NCBI GenBank assembly: GCA_034104265.1
Contig: JAXEEE010000032.1
Location: forward strand, 1 to 25,887
DNA: 25,887 nt
DNA from: UBA11524 sp034104265
Lineage (GTDB): Bacteria > Bacillota > Clostridia > Christensenellales > Aristaeellaceae
Direction of reading: 5' to 3'
The position numbers were made by a program, and so were the translations under genes. The notes under the pieces are model-generated. The model worked only from the letters and a program-made list of their open reading frames with translations. It made no database searches and was not told the DNA's origin. Positions within the stretch are counted from its first letter, which is position 1. Each line of letters begins with the position of its first letter. Shown in pieces: positions 15,570 to 24,400 of the stretch.

Positions 15570-16526
15570 TCATTGGGGATAGCTCAGCAGGAAGTGCTTG
15601 CCCGTCAGCCGCACCGGCACGCCGTCCGCGGGCAGCATCACCGTCTGGCCCGCGGGCATGGGGATTTCCCCGCCATCCCAGGCGATGGCGCCGTCCTCAA
15701 TGGCCGTCAGAATGCCGAAGCGCTCCGGCGTGGGCTGGAGCGTCAGCCCATCGCAGTTCTCCAGCCGCTCCAGGCCGAAGAAATCGTTGCGCAGAAGCTG
15801 GCTCCGGCGGCCCGTGGCGTCCTCGGAAAGCACCTGGGGCACTGCCTTGGCGGCGGGCAGGGTCACGTCCACCACGTCGAGGGCCTTGTCCAGGTGCAAT
15901 TCCCGCTTCTTGCCTGCCTGATCCACGCGATCCCAGTCGTAGAAGCGGTAGGTCACGTCGGAGGACTGCTGAATCTCATAGAGCATGATGCCCTTGCCGA
16001 TGGCGTGCACCATGCCGGAGGGAATGTACAGCACGTCGCCGGGAGCCACGTCCACCCGCTGCAGCAGCGCCTGCACCGCGCCGCCCTGGGCGGAGGCCTC
16101 CCGCAGCTGCTCGGTGGTGGTGCCGGGCTTCACGCCGAAGATCAGCTGCGCGCCGGGCTCGACCTTCAGAATCACCCAGGCCTCGGTCTTGCCGAACTTG
16201 CCCTCCACCTTCCGGGCGTATTCGTCCCCGGGATGCACCTGCACGCTCAGCGCGTCGTCCGCATCCAGCAGCTTGAGCAGCAGCGGGAAGTCGCCCTTCA
16301 CCCGGGTGCCCACCAGCTTGTCGCCGTAGCGGTCAATGAGGGCGGAGAGGGGCGTACCCTCGTCGTCCACGCTGTTCAGGCCGGGAATTGCGCTCAGCTC
16401 CAGCGCCTCGCCGGTGCGGGGATCGGGAATGTCCTTGTGGTACACGCTGCCCAGACGGCTGCCGCCCCAGGGGGTGGCCAGGCCGCAGCGATAGGCGGGA
16501 TGCATCCGGATCGGGGTCAGTGCCAT
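15570..16526 (-). CDS. manA: Mannose-6-phosphate isomerase, class I
   Basis: Interconverts mannose 6-phosphate and fructose 6-phosphate; a zinc cupin in the cytoplasm. 318 residues, as for the short Gram-positive form (ManA/Pmi/GmuF). Zinc ligands visible: Q96 and H98 in SVQVHPGDEYA, E115 in GKTEAW, and H174 in IPSGMVHAIG. The active-site arginine R194 is in YRFYDW, after EIQQSSDVT. The N-terminal PWGGSRLG is also typical. Its ATG shares a base with the stop of the sugar-kinase gene, so the two are translated together. The pair recalls the gmuE-gmuF arrangement of Bacillus glucomannan operons, suggesting mannose or fructose entry into glycolysis. Confidence 0.93.
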   Translation of the reverse strand: MALTPIRMHPAYRCGLATPWGGSRLGSVYHKDIPDPRTGEALELSAIPGLNSVDDEGTPLSALIDRYGDKLVGTRVKGDFPLLLKLLDADDALSVQVHPGDEYARKVEGKFGKTEAWVILKVEPGAQLIFGVKPGTTTEQLREASAQGGAVQALLQRVDVAPGDVLYIPSGMVHAIGKGIMLYEIQQSSDVTYRFYDWDRVDQAGKKRELHLDKALDVVDVTLPAAKAVPQVLSEDATGRRSQLLRNDFFGLERLENCDGLTLQPTPERFGILTAIEDGAIAWDGGEIPMPAGQTVMLPADGVPVRLTGKHFLLSYPQ

Positions 16527-17431
16527 TATCGGTCGCCTCCTTCTTCATAGGCCTGGCGGGCCAGCAGGTACGCGCCCATGACGCCGCTGTTCTCACCCAG
16601 GCCGGGGGAAACAATGTAGTCTTCCAGCCCCGCGTCCACCGCCGGGCTGCTGATGTACCCGCCCAGCAGCCGCAGGGTCTCCCGGCGGATCATGGGCAGG
16701 AGGAATTCCTTGTGCATCACGCCGCCGCCCAGGATGATCTTCTCCGGGGAGAAGGACATCATGGCGTTGTGGCACATCTGCGCCAGGTAGCCGGCCTCCA
16801 GCCGCCAGGCGGGATGGTCGTCCGGCAGCTCCCGGGCGGACATACCCCACCGCTTGTCGAAGGTCGGGCCGGCGGCCAGACCCTCCAGGCAGTGCTTGTG
16901 GTAGGGGCAGAAGCCGTCGGGGGTGGGATCGGAGGCGTCGGGGGTCATCAGCTGATGCCCCAGCTCCGGGTGCATCAGCCCGTGAACGGGCCTGCCGCCC
17001 ATCACAAGGCCGCCGCCCACGCCCGTGCCGATGGTCACGTACAGGCAGCTGCCCAGGCCCTTGGCCGCTCCCAGGGTCGCCTCCGCCAGGGCCGCGCCGT
17101 TCACATCCGTGTCCAGCCGGGCGGGAACGCCCAGCGCCCGGACAAACTCCGGCAGCAGGGGGTAATTCCGCCAGGCCAGCTTGGGGGTGGCGGTGATATA
17201 GCCGTAGGTGGGGGAAGCGGGGTTCAGATCGAGGGGGCCGAAGCAGCCCACGCCCAGGGCGTCAATATGCCTTTCCCGGAAGAAGGCGATCATCTCCGGC
17301 ATGGTTTCCTCCGGCGTGCGGGTGGGGATGGATACCCGCTCCAGCATGCCGCCCCGGCCGTCCAGGATGCTCATGACCATCTTGGTACCGCCGGCCTCCA
17401 GCGCGCCCAAGCGCAGGGACTCGTTATTCAT
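16526..17431 (-). CDS. ROK-family sugar kinase (probable fructokinase)
   Basis: A 301-residue ROK kinase, phosphorylating a hexose with ATP. The phosphate loop is LEAGGTK (residues 11-17). GCFGPLDLN and ITATPKLAW are typical of fructokinases of the ScrK/GmuE group, the catalytic aspartate is D109 in DTDVNGAA, and YVTIGTGVGGG precedes the zinc site made by H159 of HPELGH and C175, H178 and C181 of CPYHKHCLEG. It overlaps the upstream nucleoside hydrolase gene by eight bases, has GGAGG at the right distance, and overlaps manA downstream. Fructose, or mannose feeding ManA, is the likely substrate. Glucokinase or N-acetylmannosamine kinase is less likely by motif. Confidence 0.9.
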   Translation of the reverse strand: MNNESLRLGALEAGGTKMVMSILDGRGGMLERVSIPTRTPEETMPEMIAFFRERHIDALGVGCFGPLDLNPASPTYGYITATPKLAWRNYPLLPEFVRALGVPARLDTDVNGAALAEATLGAAKGLGSCLYVTIGTGVGGGLVMGGRPVHGLMHPELGHQLMTPDASDPTPDGFCPYHKHCLEGLAAGPTFDKRWGMSARELPDDHPAWRLEAGYLAQMCHNAMMSFSPEKIILGGGVMHKEFLLPMIRRETLRLLGGYISSPAVDAGLEDYIVSPGLGENSGVMGAYLLARQAYEEGGDR

Positions 17432-18362
17432 GGATGCTTTCCTCCTTGTCCATGGCGAACAGCGCCAGCTTGCAGTAGAAATCCTCCAGGATCATCCGCG
17501 CGTCGATGGTGTGGTACACGCGGATCTCCCGGCTGCCCTCAAGGGGCTGGTAGGAGAAGTCCGGGGCGATGCGGGGCGCAGGCACCATGTCGTAGTTGTC
17601 CCGCTCCCTGTCCTCCAGCAGCAGGCCCACCGTGGGCTGATCCCCCAGGCACCAGCCTTCCCCGTGGGGCCAGGAGCCCTTGGCCGCGCCCACCCGGGCG
17701 TTGAACTCCGCCATCTGCTCGAACAGGTACCGGCCGATCCTCCCGTGGGGCGCGACGCGGTAGCGCAGCTCGGAGAGGGTCACGTTCATCTGCTTGTAGG
17801 CCCGGCGGGGAACCTGCCACAGGGGCGTGGGGGAGGCCATCATCACATTGGCGGCGTGGATGTCCTGGGCCAGGTTGAACTCCCAGCAGCCCAGGGGATA
17901 ATCGCCCCCGCCGATCCAGATGACCGTCATCCTTTCGGCGATGCGGGGCTCCATCAGCAGCGCGCTGGCCAGGTCGGTGGAGGTGCCTAGCAGCGCCACG
18001 AACAGGGGCCGCTCGTCCTCCCGCATGGCCTCGTCAACGATCAGCCGCGCGCCCGGGGAGGGCACGGGGGTCTGCTCGTCGGGCATGGGCCTGTCCGCGC
18101 CCAGCACAACGGGGTACTTCCCGGTCATGCCCATCAGGTCCATGACCTTGAGGATCTCGTCATAGCTGGCGTGCACCGTCTGATGTTCGCCCCAGATATG
18201 GGCGTTGGTTTCAAAGTGAGCGGCGATGATCCCCCGGATGTCCAGCATGGGGGTCAGCAGATGATGGGTCAGGGCGTACTGATCGTCGGCCTCGTTCTTG
18301 CAGTCCGTGTCGATGATCATCCTGACGCGCTTGGATTCCGGGACGGTGAAGTCCGGCAGCAT
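17424..18362 (-). CDS. Nucleoside hydrolase family protein
   Basis: 312 residues from the ATG at 18362, nine bases after AGGAG; the frame is open further upstream (to 18425) but those starts overlap the promoter. The calcium/ribose-binding motif is IDTDCKNEADDQYAL, the variant of the DTDxGxDD signature common in Firmicutes, with VALLGTSTDLASALL and TVIWIGGG later as in the family. These enzymes cleave the N-glycosidic bond of nucleosides to ribose and base. The C-terminal histidine motif of classical inosine-uridine hydrolases is not obvious, so the substrate may differ. It leads an operon with a sugar kinase and ManA, which hints at a sugar-linked, not purely nucleoside-salvage, role. Confidence 0.82.
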   Translation of the reverse strand: MLPDFTVPESKRVRMIIDTDCKNEADDQYALTHHLLTPMLDIRGIIAAHFETNAHIWGEHQTVHASYDEILKVMDLMGMTGKYPVVLGADRPMPDEQTPVPSPGARLIVDEAMREDERPLFVALLGTSTDLASALLMEPRIAERMTVIWIGGGDYPLGCWEFNLAQDIHAANVMMASPTPLWQVPRRAYKQMNVTLSELRYRVAPHGRIGRYLFEQMAEFNARVGAAKGSWPHGEGWCLGDQPTVGLLLEDRERDNYDMVPAPRIAPDFSYQPLEGSREIRVYHTIDARMILEDFYCKLALFAMDKEESIHE

Positions 18363-18396
18363 CGGGCGTATCTCCTCTCGTATTCCGGTTTGTTCC

Positions 18397-18425
18397 ATCA
18401 TACACCTTTCCGGGGCGGAGCGCAA
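18397..18425 (-). promoter_or_regulatory. Promoter of nucleoside hydrolase-kinase-manA operon
   Basis: On the minus strand, TTGCGC (18425-18420), 17 bases, then TATGAT (18402-18397). Transcription would start near 18390, giving a leader of about 28 bases with AGGAG before the ATG at 18362. It lies in the tail of the nucleotidyltransferase remnant. Confidence 0.55.
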
Positions 18426-18732
18426 GAAGCGCAGCGGGGGTTTTTGCAGGTGGAAGGCGCTCCGCTCAGGGCGTCCTCCAGGATGTCGGCAAAGCGCTGG
18501 ATCGCCGGTCCCAGCCCAGCCAGGAAGACCTGCTCCTCCGGCAGGCGGGCCAGCGCCGGATTCCGGCGGAGCGTCAGGGCATGGCGCGGGTCAGGCACAG
18601 CAGATCCAGGTCGCTCCAGCCGGGGCGGAAATCGCCCATGGCGGCGGAGCCGTACAGGTACAGGCAGAGAAAATGGTCGCCCAGCCGATCCTGCAGGCCG
18701 CGGGCGAGCAGGGCAAGGGACTGTTCAGGCAT
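18398..18732 (-). pseudogene. Nucleotidyltransferase-domain gene remnant
   Basis: The ATG at 18732, five bases after AGGAGG, opens 52 residues beginning MPEQSLALLARGLQD and including LYLYGSAAMGDFRPGWSDLDLL. This is the GS...G..SDLDLL signature of minimal/aminoglycoside-type nucleotidyltransferases. A stop follows at 18574-18576. A second frame shifted by one base (GTG at 18598 to 18400) continues with a helical piece (RLPEEQVFLAGLGPAIQRF) that looks like the end of a similar protein. The whole is far too short for an enzyme of about 250 residues, so a gene with an internal deletion and a shift is the best reading. A tiny antitoxin-like nucleotidyltransferase is possible but no toxin partner is seen. 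Confidence 0.55.
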
Positions 18733-18834
18733 GAGAACCTCCTGAGGGAAAGCATGGCGGAAGCCTTTGCGAAACCATTCGCCGCAGGCCTGGGGATTTC
18801 CTCCGCAAATGTACCGCCAACCCTGCCGCGACGG

Positions 18835-18864
18835 TTGACACGCATTTTCACTGCGTGGTATAAT
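18835..18864 (+). promoter_or_regulatory. Strong promoter of the flavin-module operon
   Basis: Perfect TTGACA at 18835-18840, an 18-base spacer, perfect TATAAT at 18859-18864 with an extended -10 TGG. It is the best sigma-A promoter in the window, about 45 bases of leader before the NusG_II gene. The 100 bases upstream (18733-18834) hold nothing I recognise. Confidence 0.88.
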
Positions 18865-18914
18865 CTATCCTGTGTGCCCCTTGACGGGGCGCCGGTGGCC
18901 CAGAAAGGACTGTT

Positions 18915-19280
18915 ATGAGCAAGAAGAACTGGCTGCTGATCGGCGGGGCAGCGCTGCTGGCCGTCGCGCTGATGCTGCTGTCCCCCATGCTGCGTACAAA
19001 AACCAGCGAGGATATGGTCATCATCTCCGTGGACGGCAAGGAGTACGCCCGCGTGCCCCTGTCCCAGCCGCAAACGGTGACCGTCACCCAGGAGGACGGG
19101 TCGGTCAACGTGGTGGAGGTGACGGCGGAGGGCGCGGTGATGCTCTCCTCCACCTGCCATAACCAGCTGTGCGTGAAGATGGGCGAGGTCACCCGGGACA
19201 ACTGGGAAACCCGGCCCAACCAGCAGTTCATCATCTGCCTGCCCAACCGGGTGAGCGTGGAGCTGGCGGTGGCGCAATGA
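18915..19280 (+). CDS. NusG domain II-containing membrane-anchored protein
   Basis: 121 residues with an N-terminal signal anchor (LLIGGAALLAVALMLLSPML) and an extracytoplasmic NusG_II domain. The domain shows VIISVDGKEYARVPL, then the two-cysteine motif STCHNQLCVKMG (Cys-x4-Cys) and IICLPNRVSVEL, the usual ending. The function of stand-alone NusG_II proteins is not established; despite the name they are not transcription factors. The start follows AAAGGA. It overlaps the ApbE gene by four bases (ATGA), linking it to flavin transfer. The cysteine pair could be redox-active or bind metal; that is inference. Confidence 0.88.
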   Translation: MSKKNWLLIGGAALLAVALMLLSPMLRTKTSEDMVIISVDGKEYARVPLSQPQTVTVTQEDGSVNVVEVTAEGAVMLSSTCHNQLCVKMGEVTRDNWETRPNQQFIICLPNRVSVELAVAQ

Positions 19281-20287
19281 GAAAACGACTGCTGTGCGCG
19301 CTGGCGCTGATTGCGCTTGTGCTGACGGGCTGTGCCGCGCAGGATGCCCCCGCCCCTGTACAGGATAAGGTCAGCGGCGTGGGCTACTACTTCGATACCG
19401 TGGTGACCCTGACCCTCTACGGCGCGCCGGAGGGCCTGCTGGATACCCTCTGGCAGGAATGCGGCCGCTACGAGCGGCTGCTGAGCCGCACCGTCCCCTC
19501 AAGTGATGTGGACCGCATCAACCGGGCCGGGGGAGAGCCGGTGCAGGTGGATCCCGAAACCTGGACGATCCTGCAAAGGGCGGTGGACATCAGCCGCCTG
19601 ACGGAGGGCGCCTTCAGCGTGACCATCGCGCCCCTGTCCACCTTGTGGGACTTCACCGGCGAGCCTCCCCGCATGCCCGATGACGCGCAGCGGCTTGCGG
19701 CCCTGCCCCTGGTGGACGACAGCCGCCTTCAGCTGGGGGAGGACAACACCGTCACCCTGCCCGCGGGCATGACCATCGACCTGGGGGGCATCGCCAAGGG
19801 CTACATCGCCGACCGGCTGGCGGAGATGGTTCGCGGCAGGGTCAGCGGCGCAACGCTGAACTTCGGCGGCAACGTGTACGCCCTGGGGAACGCTCCCGGC
19901 GCGGAGGGCTTCAACATCGGCATCGCCCATCCGCAAAGCCCCAACAGCGCCATCGCGGCCATCCGGGTGCTGGACCGCTCCGTGGTGACCAGCGGCACCT
20001 ACCAGCGGTGCTTTGAAAAGGACGGCAGGCTGTACCATCATATCCTGGATCCCTCCACCGGGCTTCCGGCGGATACGGGGCTGGTCTCCGCCAGCATTGT
20101 GGCGGAAAGCTCCATGACCGCGGACGCGCTGGCCACGGCCTGCATCGTGCTGGGGGAGGACAAGGCCCTGGCGCTGCTGGGGACGCTGGGCTATGACGGG
20201 CTGCTCATCCGGGAGGACATGACCATCGTGACCACCCCGGGCCTCAAGGACAGATACCCCCTGCAGACCGCAGGACAGGCAACATAA
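19277..20287 (+). CDS. apbE: FAD:protein FMN transferase, lipoprotein
   Basis: A 336-residue ApbE/Ftp enzyme that moves FMN from FAD to a threonine of extracytosolic proteins, with magnesium. The lipoprotein signal is MRKRLLCALALIALVLTGC, so it is anchored on the outer face of the membrane. Motifs: YFDTVVTLTLYG, then GGIAKGYIADRL, NFGGNVYALG, HHILDPSTGLPA and the metal-binding MTADALATACIVLG. Its start overlaps the NusG_II gene (ATGA). The next gene encodes a protein with two candidate FMN attachment sites, its evident substrate. Confidence 0.94.
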   Translation: MRKRLLCALALIALVLTGCAAQDAPAPVQDKVSGVGYYFDTVVTLTLYGAPEGLLDTLWQECGRYERLLSRTVPSSDVDRINRAGGEPVQVDPETWTILQRAVDISRLTEGAFSVTIAPLSTLWDFTGEPPRMPDDAQRLAALPLVDDSRLQLGEDNTVTLPAGMTIDLGGIAKGYIADRLAEMVRGRVSGATLNFGGNVYALGNAPGAEGFNIGIAHPQSPNSAIAAIRVLDRSVVTSGTYQRCFEKDGRLYHHILDPSTGLPADTGLVSASIVAESSMTADALATACIVLGEDKALALLGTLGYDGLLIREDMTIVTTPGLKDRYPLQTAGQAT

Positions 20288-20327
20288 AACTTCTTTTCGA
20301 TCAGGATGACACAAGGAGGCGCCTTCC

Positions 20328-21224
20328 ATGGAAAACAAGACGACCCGCAAGCAGCTCCCGGCATTCCTGGTGCTGGGGATTATCGCCCTGGTGGCAGCGG
20401 TGGTGCTGGCCGCCACCAATATGGTGACCCGCGGCCCCATCGCCGAGCATCAGATGGCTGCGCTGAAGGAATCCTTCGGCGCGGTGATGCCCGCGGATGA
20501 ATATGTGAAGATGGACGTGAGCGATCAGGCGGGCGTGAGCAGCATGTATGAGGCCCGCACCGGCGGCGAGCTCATCGGCTGGTGTGTCACCGCCTCTGCC
20601 AAGGGCTATGCCGGCGATGTGGCCGTCACCCTGGGCGTGGGCACCGACGGCCTGGTGACCGGCTGCGTGGTGGGCGACCTGAACTTTGTGGAGACCGCCA
20701 ACTTCGGCGCCCGGGCCAAGGAGCCTGCCTTCGCCGAGCAGTTTGTGGGCATTGACGCCATCAACGGCGGCGCCTTCCAGGCCCTGAGCGGCGCGACCAT
20801 CACCTCCACCGCCGTCAAGGACGCCACCAACGCGGCTCTGCGCTGCGTGGCTGTGGTGGGCATGGGCCAGGAGCCCAAGGTGGATCCCATTGTGGCATTC
20901 GGCGAGGGCAAGCCCGCCGCGCCCGCGGAGGTCACCGCCGGTGAGGACGGCAGCCTGCGCACCAGCGCCGAGGGCTTCGGCGGCGGCGTGGTCATCGTCA
21001 ATGTGACGGTGGACGGCGACGGCAAGGTCAGCAAGCTGGTTATCGACGCTTCCACCCAGACGGAGTACATCGGCACCCGCGTGATGGAGGAGCCTGAGTT
21101 CGGCGAGCAGTTCATCGGCCAGAGCGGCCCCTTCACCGTTGGTGAGAACATCGACGCGCTCAGCGGCGCGACCGTCACCAGCAAGGCCGTTGTGGAGGCC
21201 GTGAACAACGCCCTGGGTTACTGA
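20328..21224 (+). CDS. Double FMN-binding domain membrane-anchored protein (RnfG-like)
   Basis: 298 residues: one N-terminal helix (FLVLGIIALVAAVVLAAT), then two FMN_bind domains outside the membrane. Each ends with a flavinylation motif: SGATITS with T157 and SGATVTS with T282. The second fits the D-x-x-S-G-A-T consensus exactly (DALSGAT); the first has glutamine at the aspartate position (QALSGAT). An acidic/alanine-rich linker (about 195-215) joins the domains. The start follows AAGGAGG by eight bases, 40 bases after apbE. Related to RnfG/NqrC but no other Rnf or Nqr genes are here, so it is probably a carrier for extracytosolic electron transfer, loaded by the ApbE encoded upstream. A terminator follows. 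Confidence 0.92.
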   Translation: MENKTTRKQLPAFLVLGIIALVAAVVLAATNMVTRGPIAEHQMAALKESFGAVMPADEYVKMDVSDQAGVSSMYEARTGGELIGWCVTASAKGYAGDVAVTLGVGTDGLVTGCVVGDLNFVETANFGARAKEPAFAEQFVGIDAINGGAFQALSGATITSTAVKDATNAALRCVAVVGMGQEPKVDPIVAFGEGKPAAPAEVTAGEDGSLRTSAEGFGGGVVIVNVTVDGDGKVSKLVIDASTQTEYIGTRVMEEPEFGEQFIGQSGPFTVGENIDALSGATVTSKAVVEAVNNALGY

Positions 21225-21245
21225 TTTCTCCCCCAAAAGCATCCT

Positions 21246-21281
21246 CTCTGTCCCGGATTTCTGCCGGGACAGAGTTTTTTT
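21246..21281 (+). terminator. Terminator of the flavin-module operon
   Basis: CTCTGTCCCGG (21246-21256) pairs perfectly with CCGGGACAGAG (21264-21274) around seven bases, followed by seven T. Confidence 0.95.
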
Positions 21282-21345
21282 GTACAGGCGGGATGAAAGC
21301 GCTGTGCTGAATCGTAAAAAATATTGGAATGTTAAGACAGGATTC

Positions 21346-21374
21346 TTGACATTGTAACAGTTCTGTAATAGAAT
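21346..21374 (+). promoter_or_regulatory. Promoter of the SH3b-protein gene
   Basis: Perfect TTGACA at 21346-21351, a 17-base spacer and TAGAAT at 21369-21374. The upstream stretch is AT-rich in an otherwise GC-rich window (possible UP element). The leader of about 65 bases contains a small hairpin (CGCCC-GCAA-GGGCG) before the GAGGTGA ribosome site. Confidence 0.75.
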
Positions 21375-21443
21375 GTAGATATCGCAATATGCGCGATCGC
21401 CCGCAAGGGCGGGCGCGTGAATGAGGACTGAGGTGAACCATTG

Positions 21444-24400
21444 ATGATGCAGGGCTGGAAGAGATTGGTGGCCGTGATGGCTGCGCTGACGCTGGTGCTG
21501 TCAATGTGCCCCGTGCAGTTGCTGCAGACGGCTGCTCAGGCGGAGGCTGCCACCGGAACCGTAACGGCGAACGGTGTGTACCTGCGCAAGCAGCCCAGCA
21601 AGACCGCCGATTACTGGTTCAAGCTGGATACAGGCTTTGTGTGCGAGGTGCAGGATGTGGTCACCTCCGGCGGCGTGACCTGGTACAAGGTCAAGTCTGC
21701 CCATCCTACCTCCAGCACCACCAATACCTACATCGGCTATATCCACGGCGATTATTTCGTGCTGAATTCCGTCGGCGGCGACGAGGATTCCAAGGAGAAT
21801 GACGATGCGCCCGAAGGCGCAGGCGGCAGCTCCGAGCCCGACGGCGACAGCTCGGGTGACTCCGGCAGCACCGGCGGCACGGGCGATTCCGGCAGCACCG
21901 GCGGCACGGGTGACTCCGGCAGCACCGGCGGTACGGGTGATTCCGGCAGCACCGGCGGCAGCGGTAGCACGGGAAGCACCACGCTGTATGGCGTGGTCAA
22001 CGCCGACAATGTGAACTTCCGCAAGACCGCCGGGGGCGACCTGATCGACAAGCTGGACAAGGGTACCCGGGTGGAGATTCTCTCCGTGCCCGCCTCCATC
22101 ACCGTCAACGACTGGTACAAGGTGCGCTACGACGGCAAGGAGGGCTACATCCAGGCCCCGTTCCTGACCGTGGCGGGTACCTCTGTCACCCCGCCGGACG
22201 ATTATGGCTTTGTCAAGCTGATCCTTTCCTCCGCCAACCTGCGCGCGGCCCCCGCCGGGACGGTGCTCACCCAGTGGACCACCAAGGGTGAGGTGCTGCC
22301 CGTGACCGGCCCCAGCCAAAACAAGGGCGGCTACAACTGGTACCCTGTGCTGTACAAGGGCGCGTACTACTTTGTCCGTGAGGACTGCGTGCAAAAGGTG
22401 AGCTCCTCCGACGGCGGCTCCACCTCCACCGACGGCTCCACCGTCACCGCCAAGGGCTACCTGAAGACCATCAAGTCCGGCGTGAACCTGCGCCTGCAGC
22501 CCGGCGGCAATGTGATTCAGCAGGTGAAGAAGGATGTTGTGGTCACCCGTCTGTCCGACCTGGTGGCCGCCGGCGGCTACAGCTGGTATCTGGTGCAGGT
22601 GGACAGCGTGCGCGGCTACATGCGCAGCGACTGCGTGACCTTCGTCAACAGCGACGGCTCCGCCACCACGCCGCCTGCCGCCACCGTCACCACGCCTCCC
22701 GCGACGACGGACGGCGCCTACGGCTATGTGATTACCACCGTCAAGGGTGTGAATCTGCGCACCAAGCCTGCCGGCACCTCCCAGGAGCAGATCGCCAAGG
22801 GCGTGATCATGCCCATGACCGGCTATGCCGTGGTCAGCGGCAAGTACACCTGGTATCCCGTGCGGGCAGCCTCCGGCCGTACCGGCTATGTCCGGGGCGA
22901 CTGCGCCACGCCCTGCACCTCCGACGGCACCGCCACCACAGCGCCCACCGCGCCTGCCGGCGGCACCGTGACCACCCCGCCGCCCACCCTCACCACCTAC
23001 GGCTATGTGATGATCAAGTCCAACAACGTCAACGTCCGCAAGACTGCGGGCGGCAATGTGGTGGGTCAGGTGGACAAGGGTACCGTGTGGCCCATGACCG
23101 GCGTGAGCACCACCAAGAACGGCTACACCTGGTATCCCATCAACGCGAACGGCCTGACCGGCTATGTGCGCGGCGACCATTCCTTCAAGCTCTCTCCCAC
23201 CCAGGAGGCCAGCTATCTGGCGGGCAACGGCGTGCCGGATGAAAGCGGCTCCTCCACGGTGACCACCCAGTACGTGCAGACCATCCTGGACAAGGTGAAT
23301 CTGCGCGCCTCCGCCTCCAAGGACGCCAACGCGCCCTACAACGTGGCACTCGGCACGGTGATGGCCTTCAACACCAGCCAGTCCGTGGGCGGCAGCCTGT
23401 GGTACCGCGTGATCTATGACAACACGGAGGTCTGGGTGCTGGGCTCCTGCGTGAAGGTCATGACCCAGGCGGAGTATGACGCCTACCTGGCCACCAAGCC
23501 CGCCGCCACGCCCCAGCCCGCCGTCATCAAGGGCTACGTCAAGACCACCGTGGGTGAGGTCAACCTGCGCACCACCGCCGGCGGCTCCAACATTCTGGGC
23601 CGTCTGGCCAAGGACGTGGTCATGTCCTACAGCGATTCCACCGTGGCCAAGAACTATACCTGGTACTATGTGCAGTCCAGCCTGGGCGCCGGCTACGTCC
23701 GGGGCGACTGCGTGCAGGTCTGCGACAAGGACGGCAACGCCGTCGTGACGCCCACCACGCCCGGCAGCTCCACCGGCAGCGGCCAGGAGGCCGTCTACAC
23801 CACGCTGCGCAAGGGCTCCACCGGCACCGCCGTCACCAACCTGGTGACCGAGCTGAAGCTGCAGGGCTACTACACGGGCGAGATCACCAGCTCCTACACC
23901 AGCGCGGTGGAGGCAGCCGTGAAGGCGTTCCAGAAGGCCAACGGCCTGACCGTGGACGGCATCGCCGGCAGCCAGACCCAGCACAAGCTCTACGGCACGG
24001 TGCCTCCCGGCGAGGGCGGCGGCAGCAGCCTGACCATGACCATCTATCCCGCCGAGAAGATCGACTGGTGGACCGGTGGCATCCAGACGCTGTGGGCCAA
24101 GGGCTCCAGCTACAAGGTCTACGACGTGAAGACCGGCATTGTCTGGTGGGCGCGGCGCTGGTCCGGCGCATACCATGCGGACGTGGAGCCGCTGACCGCC
24201 GCGGACACGGCCCGACTGTGCAAGATCTACGGCGTAAGCACCGCCCAGGCGATTGCGGACAACAACCTGTGGCAACGCAGGCCCTGCCTGGTGACCATCG
24301 GCAGCCGGACCTTCGCCTGCTCGCTGTACGGCATCCCGCACAATTACCCCGACGGCGATACGATCCCCAACAACGACATGAAGGGTCAGATCTGTATCCA

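Noticed and set aside
21293..21308. cre-like site (ATGAAAGCGCTGTGC) before the SH3b promoter
   Set aside because: The right half departs from the CcpA consensus at the conserved C and the gene is not catabolic.
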